The position numbers and the translations under genes were made by a program. The notes under the pieces are model-generated. The model had not been told where the DNA came from and did no database searches. It saw nothing but the letters and a program-made list of their open reading frames with translations. From contig CM034240.1 of NCBI GenBank assembly GCA_019916065.1, forward strand, positions 41,551,180 through 41,615,179: a stretch of DNA of 64,000 nucleotides, read 5' to 3'. Source of the DNA: Vitellaria paradoxa (taxonomy: Eukaryota; Streptophyta; Magnoliopsida; Ericales; Sapotaceae). Positions 10,520 to 22,366 of the stretch are shown in pieces. Every line of letters begins with the position of its first letter. Position 1 is the stretch's first letter.

Positions 10520-11672
10520 GGTTTTGCATAAATTTTATGTATTTTTTATATTTTGAATCACAGATGATGATTACATATTTTACAATATTTTCTTGTTTAG
10601 TTGTTGAAAGAATAGGACGAAAATTAGATTAATTTGTTTGTTTACACTCACGTTACCGATCAGCATTAATTCGTTTGTTTGAAACCTTTAGTAATGATGA
10701 AAGCTGTGTAAAGAAAGAAAAATGAAAAAATAGAGGAGAGAGAATATGGCAGTGTAAAAGAAGATGAAGATAATTCTATCTTTTTACCACCTATCTTAAC
10801 GTTGTTTAACTTTGCTCTTTGAATATGAGTACAAGGGTATTAGTGTAAAATAGTTTATTTTATTAAAATTGTAATTAATATTAAATAATAATTTATGATT
10901 TTAGTTTGATTAAAATAATAATTATTTTTAGTAAATAAAAAATTAAATTACACTTTAGTTAAATTTGAGGGAATCCGTGAGAGGGTCCATTTGAAAATTT
11001 AACTTTTTAAGTACTTTTTGACAATTTTTTCGTTAAAAGTTAGTAAATAAAATATTTTATATATTTTGTAAAAGAAGTAGTAATTTTTAGTATATTTTAA
11101 TAATTTTTTTTTATTTGTTAATTTTTTTTTTTTTGACAGTGGTAACTTTGTGTATTTAGTAAAAAATTTTATAACTTTTAATTAAATAAGCTACTGTTGT
11201 TGACGGTAAAAGTGATATGATTTAATGTTTTACCAAATATTCATTTAAAAAAAGAAAAATTGATCCATTCGTGCTGATTTTTTATCCCAAACGGTGGCAG
11301 AGGGTAAAGTATTGACGCCGATCCATTACCGTCCCTAAACCCAACCACCTCATCCAAAATCGGAGTCTGGCTGATAAATGCTTGGGATGCGCGTGGGAGC
11401 ACTCTATGCTGAGTTGAATTTTGTGTTTCCAGTTATGCCCCTATCTTTTCCGAACTTTTCTCGCTCCGTCCTTCGATATTTGGGAGCTGACGAGGAATTG
11501 GATAAACCACCTCATCAATGACGGCTAAAGCCGGAGATATATATTAAACAATTAGAAAACGGCCTTTAGAGGGCAGGAGAGGCAATTTCTCATTAGTCTG
11601 ACATGTAACTCGTTCTCAGCCTTTATTTGCCCACCTGGGTTACTAAAATCAACGTGTCATAGACAAAATCGA
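10520..11672. other. Gene-free AT-rich DNA
   Basis: No coding frame with family resemblance is visible. The segment around 11280-11640 has higher GC but stops in all frames, and I could not assign it. Confidence 0.4.
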
Positions 11673-11972
11673 AAAATGTTACATTTATAACATTATTTTA
11701 CAACGTTAAAAATGACGTCTTTTTAGACCAATGTATTTACGTCACCTGAGATTCTTACATCCTTTTTCTGACATCTTTTTTATACTATACTGGTCATGAT
11801 GGGTCATAATCAATATATTTTTACACTATACTAATTATGACCAGTCATGATCAATTCATTTTGAATGTTGTAAAACATACACTCTCTATCTAACACTTTT
11901 TTTATATTATACTAGTTATGTCCCGTTATGATTAATTAATTTTAATTGTTATAAAATAATGTTAGAAAAAAT
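11673..11972. mobile_element. MITE-like inverted-repeat element, about 300 bp
   Basis: TAACATTATTTTACAAC at 11688-11704 faces TAACATTATTTTATAAC, the reverse complement of 11948-11964 (16 of 17 matching). Between them, variants of CTATACTGGTCATGATGGG are repeated three times. It is non-coding, and no clear target duplication was found. Confidence 0.5.
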
Positions 11973-12099
11973 TAATGTAAACGTGGCGTTACTCGACAAA
12001 ATCGCCACGTCAATAACACGTCTCCTGAGAAGAACGTTCACATTCATTCATTCATCCAATACAAAATTTGTTCATAAACTGTAAAGGTTAAATCATACA

Positions 12100-13020
12100 G
12101 ATAAAGGTCCTGAAATTTCTTTTCAAATTCAGGTCTTGAATTTGAATTTCACATGGAGGTTTCAATCTTATGACGTTTCACGCAGCTAAGTGCTATCCTT
12201 TGAATCAATTCATCTCATTTATGAATAATATTTTTTTTGTTATAATAGTTAATTTATGTATCTTTTCAATTAAAAATTTTTATATAAATTTTATTTAAAT
12301 TATAAAAGATATAAATTTAGATTAATATACAATATTCTTCTGTTAATTTAGCTGAATTTGAACTTTGTATTAATGCTATTCAAAAATCATAAATAAAATT
12401 TTTCCTAAAATCATATATTTTAATAAAATATTAGTTTATTAATTTAATGTTGTAATAATAATTTAATATACGATTTTCAATAATTTTTAAATTTATTAAA
12501 TTAAATGTGTAATAATTTAAATATAAATTTTTATTAGAAAATATAATTTTTTTAATATATTTCAATTGCATTTGTATTTATGAATTTTAAACAAGTTGTG
12601 ATGATAACTTAATATGAGATTTTCAACAATTTTTAAATTTATTAAATTAAAGGTGTAATAAGTTAAATATAAATTTTTTATTATAAAATATAATTTTTCA
12701 AATATAGTTAAGTTGCATTTGTATTTATGAATTTTAATAATGAACTTAAGAAATTTTTATGTGTATTAATCTAAATTAATACCTCTTATAACTTAATTAA
12801 ATTTCATGTAAATTTTATTAATTAAAAGACATATAAATTAAACGTCATATTAAATAAAAAAGAAAAGAAAAATAACACTATTCATAAATGAGATAAATTG
12901 ATTTAAAGAATTACGTTGGGCTGCATAAGATATACTAAAATTTAAATCCTCTATTTTCAAAGGATGAGATTTAAATTTAAAGATTTGAACTAAAAAAAGT
13001 AACTTTGAACCCTCTTATTC
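12100..13020. mobile_element. Fold-back element with long imperfect inverted repeats and internal duplication
   Basis: The left arm (about 12110-12345) includes AATCAATTCATCTCATTTAT and AATTTAGATTAATA. Read in reverse complement, the right arm (about 12760-13015) has AATCAATTTATCTCATTTAT and the same AATTTAGATTAATA. The similarity runs about 150 bp or more at reduced identity. The loop holds a direct duplication of about 147 bp (12460-12600 and 12607-12740, sharing ATTTTTAAATTTATTAAATT). There is no coding capacity. The size and structure fit a fold-back or Mutator-like non-autonomous transposon. Confidence 0.6.
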
Positions 13021-14750
13021 AAAACGGATATATATTTGTGCCATTTTTATTTTTTAGGCAGGGGAATTTAGTACTCTTTTTGAAAAAGAAAAACCCAAAA
13101 AAAATGTTTTTTATGCACATCTATTACTATTATAAAACGAAGACCCAAATTTGGTGAAACTCATTTTTTTATGAAATTACGGTTTTAGCGAGACTCCTTA
13201 TTTTCTAAGAAGCGTTCAGTTTGGTGAAACTCCTATTTTCTAAATTAATTCCTGAAACTAAATACATATATACGTGTTACTTTTAAAAAGTAAAAATATA
13301 ATAGTTAATTTATAACATTTTCTCATTCCAAAATTATAAATTTTAAAATTAAATTATCATATTCAAATTTAAAAAACAATTAAGGTATATTTTTTTTTAT
13401 TTAATAGTTATCCTTATCCTTATATAAATCTATCAATATATATCTATCAAAATGTTAAAAAAAAAATTCACATGCATGTGCACCAGTCTCTAGCTGTATA
13501 AGAATGGCAGATAAACTAAGAGCCCGTTTGGTGCAATAAAAATCACTAAAAATCTTTAAAATTCTCTAATATATTTTGCATTACTTGTGTTTCGTAAAAC
13601 AACTATAAATTTATATATATCTACATATATTTTATTCTTATTAAAAAATATTAAGAATAATTTGGTAAGCTAATTTAGTTGTATTTTTTTAATTTGCTAG
13701 TGATTAGTCCCGTGCAATTTTTCTTTTATGTGTTTATTTTGATCTTTAATTGGACTTTGTATTAATAATTGTTAAAAAAAATTAACTAAATTATGTTACA
13801 ATTTGGATCAATCTAGTTACATAAAATATTTTTATTTTATTAATAAATAAAAATATAATCTATTTATTAATTAATTATTTCACATGAAAAATAAATTATC
13901 ATTATCACAAAATTGTATTTTTTTGTATTTTTATCTTATTTATTATCTATTTACTTGGGAGTTATATTTAATGTAAAACAATATAGATTAAAAATATTTA
14001 ATTAAATTACATGATTTTAATTTACGAAAATTTCAACTTAGATAAATACATCTAAACTACATTTAATCAAACATAAATAGAAATAGCTATACGTACAAAA
14101 TAATATATTAAATTATAATTAATTTTCTAAAATAATAGAAGTCAAAAATTAATATACTACATTATTATTTATTTATAAAAATTATACCCACGGCGGAGGT
14201 TAGTGTGCAAACACGTGAATTGCACTAAAAGTGCAGCTGCATTCGTGCGTGCAGAGGGGGCTGCAGCCGGGAGCTAACAGTATCTGCTGCAGTCACTCTA
14301 AAACGGTACTGTTTCATTCATTTTTTACTTGTAACAACGCTGTTTCACTTAAATTATTATATTTGTATATGAATTGATGCATTGCATTTGAATATGATAA
14401 TTTAAATAAAACAGTATTGTTTTGATAAAAAAATAAAAAAATTGGTGACATTTTGGGACGACTGCAGCCCCACGAGTCCGTATTTGTGACATTGTCAACA
14501 GCAGCTGTTTATCTGAGCATTGATGCCTGCAAGCTATTCTGTTGAAAGCGTCAAAAAGAATTATGCCAATAGTAGGATTTGCTCTGAAAAAAATCCACAG
14601 CATGAGGCTGAACAACGTAGTTTTTAGTCCGATTTCAGTTGCTAAAATCGCCCCCAACTTTAGCTTTCTACTTCGGAAGAAAAAGTCAAAGTTGGTATAT
14701 TACAAAAGTCAATGTAAGGAATCAGTTTTTTTTTTTAATAACTTGGAGAT
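13021..14750. other. Gene-free DNA with a truncated MITE
   Basis: A GAGCCCGTTTGGTGC start following TAA at about 13519-13536 resembles the Tourist-like ends found elsewhere, but the far end is unclear. The slightly GC-richer block at 14180-14660 is open only in short frames that I do not recognise. Confidence 0.4.
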
Positions 14751-14754
14751 CTCG

Positions 14755-14945
14755 CATAACATCATATGCTTATTTTAAATACACACACGGAGTACTTCAA
14801 ACTCATTCTAAAACTTAAGCAGATTAACTTGCACACACTTTAACTAATATTTAGAATATTTTTAAGTTAACGATCAAATAAAGATTCTGTGACTACAAAG
14901 AGATTTAAACTAATAACCACTAAAAAATAACACGTTATATTTTAA
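14755..14945 (-). mobile_element. SINE-like repeat (tRNA-type)
   Basis: On the minus strand a B-box-like GGTTATTAGTTTAAATCTC is followed by GATCGTTAACTTAA and TTAGTTAAAGTGTGTGCAAG. These segments recur in the repeats near 21.5, 31.5, 59.2 and 63.5 kb. Boundaries are approximate. Confidence 0.5.
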
Positions 14946-15451
14946 ATTAATATTTTAAGAAGTAAATGCGTAACATTTTTTAGTTGAAGTTAATAAAGTG
15001 ATACCCCCTCATAATTTATGAATGATCAAGTAATTAATCAAATTCTTTTAATTTATTTACTATTGATTTTATGCCGAGATTATTAGCTTATGCCACCTTT
15101 CAAATCCAAATAAATAAATATCTTGATTAATAAAAGTAAATTAAATTATCAAGAGTGTGCTTGATTATTTCTAAAATTATCAATTGACTAATTTTGAATT
15201 AGTTTACTAATGAATAAATCAAAATTTTTTCCTTAGTTAAATCAAAATTTTTTCCTTATGAATTGGTTCATTTATGAATTGAATAACTTCTCTCAATTAT
15301 TTATTTTTTAAAAATAAATTTAATTGTTTTTAAAAACATCAATTTGATTGATTTACAATTTGAAAAGTATCACAATAGACAATTAATCACATAAATTTTG
15401 TACCTTATCCAACAAGACATCTCTCTCAAGTCTCAACCCATTACCAAGGGA

Positions 15452-15700
15452 GGCCAAGCTCAGTTGACAAACAACCTCCTTAATACCCTTCTTGTGACTC
15501 TAAGATGTGTTTGGATGGCCAAATAAAAATAAATAATTAGTATAAAAATAATATATGATCAAATTTAATTAAAAAAATTAGTAAAAATTAAAATTTTTAC
15601 TATATTTTGAAAAATCAAACCCTCCCTAATTCAAGTTCGAAATCTTCACGTCAGTAATTTATAAAGTAATTCTTTTGAAAAAAAAAAAGAAAAAAAAAAA
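15452..15700 (+). mobile_element. SINE split by a MITE insertion
   Basis: The left piece (15452-15500) has an A-box-like CCAAGCTCAGTTGACAAAC. The right piece (15630-15700) has a B-box-like CAAGTTCGAAATCTTC and ends in an A-rich tail. Taking out the 123-bp MITE and one TAA brings A and B boxes to about 50 bp apart, a spacing compatible with a tRNA-derived SINE. Confidence 0.6.
15504..15626. mobile_element. Tourist-like MITE, 123 bp, nested in a SINE
   Basis: Flanked by TAA at 15501-15503 and 15627-15629. The ends are GATGTGTTTGGAT and, on the other strand, GGGAGGGTTTGATT. It is AT-rich and non-coding. Confidence 0.65.
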
Positions 15701-16659
15701 GGAGAAGAAAGAAAAACAAAAGGCACTAACCCATTGATCTTCTAGCAAACTTTTCTTTTATCCTAATAATTTTGTTTTATTTTAGAAGTAGCGTTTTCTT
15801 TGATATTTTTTATGCCTTTGGACAAAATGACTTTTTGGTTCACTTGCGAATATTATATATATATATATATATATATATGAAGGTGGTGTCCTCTCATTTT
15901 TGGTAGTTTTCTAGGGCACGAGAATTGGAATTTCCTCTCGTAGTGTTCCCATTTGTTATTTTTCGACGTCAATGACTTGAATTGAACAATGAGAAAGAGA
16001 CTCGAATACTTCTTCATAACTCACACCTGAATTATCAATTATCTTTGATCCACTGTTTGAGCGCACCATGTCGGTCCCCCGACTTGGTAATGGATGGTTA
16101 ATGCAAATTTTTAAATTTTTTTTTTATAACATAAATTACGAGGCTATAATTTTTACAAATCAATAATAATTTTTATAACTCCAATCACCCAAATATCTTA
16201 GATCACAAAATTATATCATCAAGTCATGTTATTAAATCAGATATTTAAATCTAAATTCATCAAATCTTGAATAATTAGATTGAAGTCCAAATTTGACAAA
16301 TAAATATAAAATTATATTCATATTCACTTAATTAAGTCCGAATTTAAATTCAATCCATTGACATGTCTAAATTTTATGTAAAAATAATTTTTTATAACTA
16401 AAAAGTATTCAAATTAACTTATACACAATTTGATTAATCCTTTAACATAAGTAATCTGATACGACTCTGAAAAACCTCAAACGTTTGAACGTTAAATAGT
16501 AAATTCAAATCTTTGAAAGAATTTTTAAAAATAATAAATTTTATAGTTGGTTGGGTGGCTGGTTAGAATTATTGCAAGAGAACAGCATAGGCGTGCCACA
16601 GAAGAAATTTTGACAAAACTTGCAGCCTATATATATATACATATAGCAACTTGGTTGAC

Positions 16660-16975
16660 TAGGTCCCGTTTGGTAGTATAAAAATATATAAAAATCTATC
16701 AAAAGTTACAAATTGAGCGTTTGATGAAACCTCAATTTTTGTCACTTTTTCACTTTACTACAATAATTTATTCCACTTAAAAGTTACTAAAAGTTTCACC
16801 AAACACATAAAAGTTACTAAAAATTGTTAAAAATTTTACTAAACACACAAAAATTACTAAAAATTACTAAATATTATTAAAAATTTTACAAAACACCTAA
16901 AAGTTATAAAAATTTACTAAAAATTATAATTTATTTCACTAAATATATCAAAAATTACAACTAACAACCTTTCAA
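16660..16975. mobile_element. MITE-like element with AAAAATTACTAAA repeats
   Basis: Starts GTCCCGTTTGGTAG and is rich in AAAGTTACTAAAA and TCACCAAACAC repeats. Similar blocks occur at about 38320-38600 and 58528-58859, so it is a dispersed family. Exact ends are not fixed. Confidence 0.45.
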
Positions 16976-17319
16976 GGATCTCTTCTTCCGCAAGCACCGG
17001 GCCTCAGTTTCGTCCAATATAAACACCAATTTTTTTTTTTTTTAAAAGGTAAGTAATACAAACACCAAATATATATGTATATTATTTTGAAAGCAACCTT
17101 CCAAGTTATCGGACGCAACCAATTTGTTAGTCCTATAATAACAATGCATTACACTGATCTCAAATTGCATTTTCTTTTCCAAAAAGTTAACTAGGGGTTG
17201 AGATTTGGGTATCGAGACAAGCCAGCAATTTTGTTCTCACGTGACAAGTAGCAAGTCTCTCTCTCTCTCCTTTTTAATGCTCTTCAAAGAGACGTGCAGA
17301 TTTAACCAAGGCAGCGTTT

Positions 17320-17441
17320 TTTTTTTTTTTTTTTTAAGTTAAAGTTTTTTTTCTTTTTTTATAAAAAGGAGGGGGAAGAATCAAACTGGGGTCATGAGCG
17401 GGTAGGAGATACTCTTAACAACTGAGTTACAAGGCATGCTC
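17320..17441 (-). mobile_element. tRNA-derived SINE with 15-bp target duplication
   Basis: On the minus strand: an A-box-like TAACTCAGTTGTTAAGAG, a B-box-like CCAGTTTGATTCTTCC, then a pyrimidine stretch and an A-rich tail, the standard order for a plant SINE. It is bracketed by ACCAAGGCAGCGTTT (17305-17319) and ACCAAGACAGCGTTT (17442-17456), which differ at one base. The element is about 122 bp. Confidence 0.7.
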
Positions 17442-17444
17442 ACC

Positions 17445-18060
17445 AAGACAGCGTTTGATTAGCTAAAAATCAATAAAAATCTCTAAAAACTTTCGAAAAT
17501 TTCTAAAATTGCCAAGCTCACCAAGGCAGCGTTTAATTAGCTAAAAACCAATAAAAATCTCTGAAAACCTTCGAAAATTTCTAAAATTCTCTAATACATT
17601 TTAGTCACCTCATATTTCGTAAAATCTCTATAAATTTCTACATATATCTACATTTTTCAACAGATTTTTATAAAAGTCAATACTTTTTTTAGAAACTCCA
17701 ATAAATTGTTCACAAATCTCAATAACTTTCAAAAAATTTGACAAAAATTTGTGAGAATGGACAAAAAATTGTTCCCACAATTTTTCTATGAAATATTTTT
17801 TATGCAGAAGTCAAAAAGTTTAATAACTTTCAAAAAAAATTCAGACATAAATGTGTAAGAACAGACTCACAAAACCGTTCCCACAGTTTTTTTCTCTAAC
17901 TTTCTATGGCAACAATTCAAAAAAGTTATACTATTCATCTCGAAAAAACGCAGTTTGAAAAAAAAAAACGTGATTTGAGTTAAAAACATCAAATGCCAAA
18001 AAATTATTCCAAATCACATTTTTTCTTTTTTTTTTTTTTTACTACTCCAAACACTACCTA
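17445..18060. mobile_element. MITE-like element with a 77-bp start duplication
   Basis: CACCAAGGCAGCGTTT plus the following segment, including AATTAGCTAAAAACCAATAA, appears twice, at about 17441 and 17518. The body carries GAATGGACAAAAAATTGTTC and GTTCCCACAG motifs seen again near 60.3 and 61.0 kb. It ends near CTCCAAACACTACC, giving GTTTG-type inverted termini. Non-coding. Confidence 0.5.
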
Positions 18061-18559
18061 ATTATATATAATTGGTAATAATGTCATGAATGCCCAAGTA
18101 TAATTAATACTCTTTTTATTTATTGACAAAATTATCATTCTCTATTATTCAACACAACTTAATCTCTCACCCACATTAATTTATCTCTTTAAACCTCCGT
18201 CGTTAATTTTTCTCATTAAATTATTAAAGACAGGCTCAATTAATATTTTTTAATTATTATAAAATTACCATCATCTAGTATTTTACCCAATCTATATTCT
18301 CTATTTCTCATTAATTTCTTTATCCTCCTATCCGTTCATGTCTATCTTTTTTTAAAAAAAGAAAAATTATTCTCTCTTTCTTTCTATTTGAAAAAACTTT
18401 CTTCCCAAAATATAGTTAAATAATAAATTTTTCATATTAAATTTAAAAATTATTATTGTCATTAATTATAAAATTACTCTCTTTAAAAAACATTTCTTTT
18501 CAAAATATAGTTAAATAATAAATTTCTCATTTTAAACATAAAAATTACTAATGTGTCAT

Positions 18560-18960
18560 TATACTATTATAAATTTAGATTCATGTTTAATTATGACTAT
18601 ATGTTTTTTTATTAAAAAATTATTATTACTACTAAATTGCTTGCCTTTCGAATTTTTTACAATCTTTTCAAAGAATATTATTTTTTCTATATATAAGTAT
18701 GAAAATTGGGATTTAGTTTGCCATAAAAAAATATTAGAAAAAAATCCTATTTATTTTTTTTAATGGGAAAAAAGTATTAAAATTATATTAATAAAAAAAA
18801 GGATATAAATTTTTTTCAAATAGAAGGCTGTATGCTTTTAAGATAATATTATTTTTTTTAGAAAATTTTGATAAAATCTCTTTAAAATGCATTATAATAA
18901 TTTTTATTTAAAATTAATATAATCATAATTAAACATGAGTCTAAATTTCTATTATACAAC
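18560..18960. mobile_element. Inverted-repeat element, arms of about 40 bp
   Basis: AATTTAGATTCATGTTTAAT at about 18576-18595 is mirrored on the other strand by AATTTAGACTCATGTTTAAT at about 18926-18945, inside an arm of about 40 bp. The 310-bp interval is AT-rich and non-coding. Confidence 0.5.
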
Positions 18961-19578
18961 TTGCATTGAAATTTCATTAATTTAAAAAAGGGGTTACACC
19001 AATAAGAAGCCTTCAAATACATTAGATAAAATTTTACAAACAAGTAATCTTATTTTTATAATTCAATGACAGATCAATAATTTTTATGTTTGAAAATCAT
19101 ATGGGGTGTTTTTTGTTTTATTCCTTTAAACTATACAAAATGTTACAGATATCCCCAAATGATAAAAAATAAATAAATAAATAAATAAACTTTTTCTTAG
19201 AGTATAGTTTAATCTGATCTCTAAAATTGAAGTCATTATCTGAAACTGAAAAATAATAAAATAAATAAAAAAATTACAAATTATTCCCTATGCACATATT
19301 CATAACTGATATTTCAAACTATAATGTTCCTAATTATTGAAAACTCTTATCTGGTTGTGACAACCGGGCCGGTATTCAATTTCCCCAATTAATTTATTAT
19401 TGGCCCAATTTGCTTTGAATTAAAACTATATTATGAACCTATCAAAACTTTCTCCCGTTACAATTTGGGCTGACTTTCAATTTTGGGCTAAAGCCCATTA
19501 ATTTGAAAGTTCGTATCTGACGTGAAAACCCAAGGTCGAGATGGATGCCAGAGAGACATTCCATACCATGCACTTGTC

Positions 19579-19615
<37 letters not shown>

Positions 19616-19642
19616 ATGATGATGTGTAGCTCGCTGACGTGG

Positions 19643-19864
19643 CATATGAGACCTCATTTTTTTTTTTAATTTAACACCAAAGTTCACAAACCAACTTAAA
19701 AGTTAATTTGGAGACTAAGGCTTATATGCAAGCGCGCACACACACCCAACTTCCGATGTGAGAGCAAACCCCCAAAGAGCCTAACAAATATCTCCTGTGT
19801 CAAGGCTCGGACTGAAGAGGAACCCATAGAGATGGTGAGGCCCAACACCATATGAGACCTCATT
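19643..19864. repeat. Segment bracketed by a 16-bp direct repeat
   Basis: CATATGAGACCTCATT occurs at 19643-19658 and 19849-19864. On the minus strand the interval contains GTTTGCTCTCACATCGGAAG, a CACATCGGAAG motif common in small plant LTR (TRIM-like) repeats. No complete LTR pair is visible. A (GA)n microsatellite lies just before, at about 19583-19610. Confidence 0.4.
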
Positions 19865-21429
19865 GAAAAACCTCTTTTCTCCACCGTTAATAAATTATAC
19901 ATTTAAAAATTTTAATTAATCAAAATAAAAATATTCTACGAATACTATAAATCAAAGATATAATTCTTTTTTTTTTTTTTGGTTAATATAAAACTTTGCA
20001 CACTTTTCCTTTGCATAACACAAGTAGGAAAATATTCGAAGGGCAGAGGCACAAGTGATCTGGACAAGGAAGGAGCCCAAGGGTCCAGATGCTGGTTGGA
20101 TTGGAGCTCGCTTTCATTGTCCAACTGTTTTGGGTCAGAGCTCACGTTGCTAGCAATTTGAAGTTTTGATTGGGCCACTCGCCAAATTTTGGCCCCTTTT
20201 TGAAATATAATGAATGTTATTATAGACGTTTGAAATTTTGAAAAAGTTAAAAAAAATTAAAAATTAATATAAAAGTGACATATAATAAAATTTAATTAAA
20301 AAAATTAAGAATTTTTGAAAATTTTCAAAAAAATTAAGAGTTCCAAACAGAACTTACAACATTTTTTTTTTAAATATTAGGGATATGGCATAATAGTATC
20401 ATACTGTATATAAAAGTGACACAAGGAGTTGTGTGCTTTCTCATACTTTTCATAATTATTTATTTATTTTTATTTTTGAAAAATAGTTATTTTATTTTCT
20501 CTTTATCTTTTTTTCCCTCTCTCTCACTTACATTTCTCTCTCTCTCTCTCTCTTTGAGACAGTAAGTTGAATGTTCTTAAAAGTTTAGCTTGTGATTAGA
20601 GTAAGAGAAAATAAAAAAGGGTAGAAATTCAGAACCCGTTCTCTGAAAAGGATTGATATAGGAAATAGAAGAAAAAATAATTAATTTTAAAAAAAATTAA
20701 AATTAATTAAATTAAAAAATTAATATATTAATAAATATTTTTGTTATATTATATTTTCTTTAATCCATTCAAATAAGGACATAGTTTAAAATTTTGTCTT
20801 CCCTTTTCAGTTTTCCTTATTATTTTTTCTTCCTTTATCTTCCTTTTCCCTTTCATCAAATTCTCTCTCGAAAAAAATACAACTACTATATATTGTACGT
20901 AATATATAATGGATGAAATATATTTTGTATTATGTATTAAATTGAAGGGAGATTGTATTGACATTTCAAAAAAGACTGTTGGCACAAAAAAAAAAAAAAA
21001 AAAAAGCTTTGACACTATAATATAAGAAAATAGTCACTCATAGAATAGAGTATAAGAAATTTTTTTAAAATGCAAACATCATTTATTTAAATTAAAATAA
21101 CATCAATCGTATTAATTACCTAACACAGTTTAAATCATGACGTATATATATAAATTTTAAGTTTTATTCGAAAAATGTAGAACTAACTTCATTATTGTTA
21201 GAACTTACAAGGGGGCCTTTGAAAGTTTAATTTTTAAAAATTTTTGACATTTTTTTTTTGTTAAAAGTTAATAAATTATACAAAAAATTAATAAATTTAC
21301 ATAAAAAATTAATATACTTATGCTGAAATATCTGGACTCTTGAAATCCTGCGTGTCGCAAAACTTTTTGAGTTAAGTAGGGGTACAAACTATAAATCATT
21401 AGCCGTCCCTTTTTTGTCCTTTTTCTTTT

Positions 21430-21665
21430 TTTAATAATTCGAGATGTCCCATTAACTTACGTACACTTTAACTAATTTTATAATTTTTAAGTTAAAATTG
21501 AATAAATCTCGTAATATAGCTGAATTGGTAAGATTTCAAATTTATTTAGATCCCTAGAGATTAAATTTATCCTGCTATCAATTTTAAAATTTTTAAAAAT
21601 TAATTGAAATAAGTGTAAACTGACCCAAAACCTCGAGTTGAGTCACCTTAAAAAAAAAAAAAAAT
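21430..21665 (+). mobile_element. Pair of SINE-like repeats in inverted orientation
   Basis: The plus copy (about 21515-21665) has an A-box-like ATAGCTGAATTGGTAAGA, then TAAACTGACCCAAAACC and a 15-A tail. Just before it, at 21430-21512, lies a minus-oriented piece of the same family (TTAACTTACGTACACTTTAA). Confidence 0.5.
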
Positions 21666-22123
21666 TCCTATTTTTTGCCCTCTAGATCTAATTGCTAGTA
21701 TGCTTTAATTTATGAAATTTACTGGTATCTTCTGAGGACACTTTTATTACTTCATGCTGCAAATCAATTACAAAAAGATGCCACCACCACCACCTTGTCG
21801 GTTAAGGAACATCAATCTCCTCTTCTGTTCTCTAATAATTAACAATATAGCTGCCTGCCTTTTCCATCTAATTCCTTCTTTTTTGAGGTCAGACACATTC
21901 TTTTCCAATTCTCTATAGGCAATTCCACTAGGGTTTGCTGGGCTTATTTTGCATTATCAGTGCCAATGGGTCAAATCACTAATAAGTTATTATCAATGGC
22001 AGTTCCGTTAAAATTATTAGTTTATAAGTTAATTGTTAGGAATTTTTATACAATTTACTCGACCAAACATAAATTTATATAATAAACGGGGCAAATTTAA
22101 AAAATACCGTTCTCACAAATTAA

Positions 22124-22366
22124 GGTATCGTTTGAGAAGCAAGAGTTAAATGACTTATTGGCTCATTGGCTTATTTACTTATTTGTAAAATGACCGAATT
22201 TACTCTCTTATATTTTAATTTTATTTTAAACCTTCAAGTGAAAAAAATGTTGAATTAACAAAAACTAAAATATTAGCTACAAAAGCTACCTTTTTTCCTT
22301 TCTCGAATGCAAAAAAAAATGAGGTTTTTTTTATCTAACAACCTATTTTACTTCCCAAACCAAGCC
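22124..22366. mobile_element. Tourist-like MITE, 243 bp
   Basis: Flanked by TAA at 22121-22123 and 22367-22369. The ends are GGTATCGTTTGAGAAG and, in reverse complement, GGCTTGGTTTGGGAAG (12 of 16 matching). Non-coding. Confidence 0.65.
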
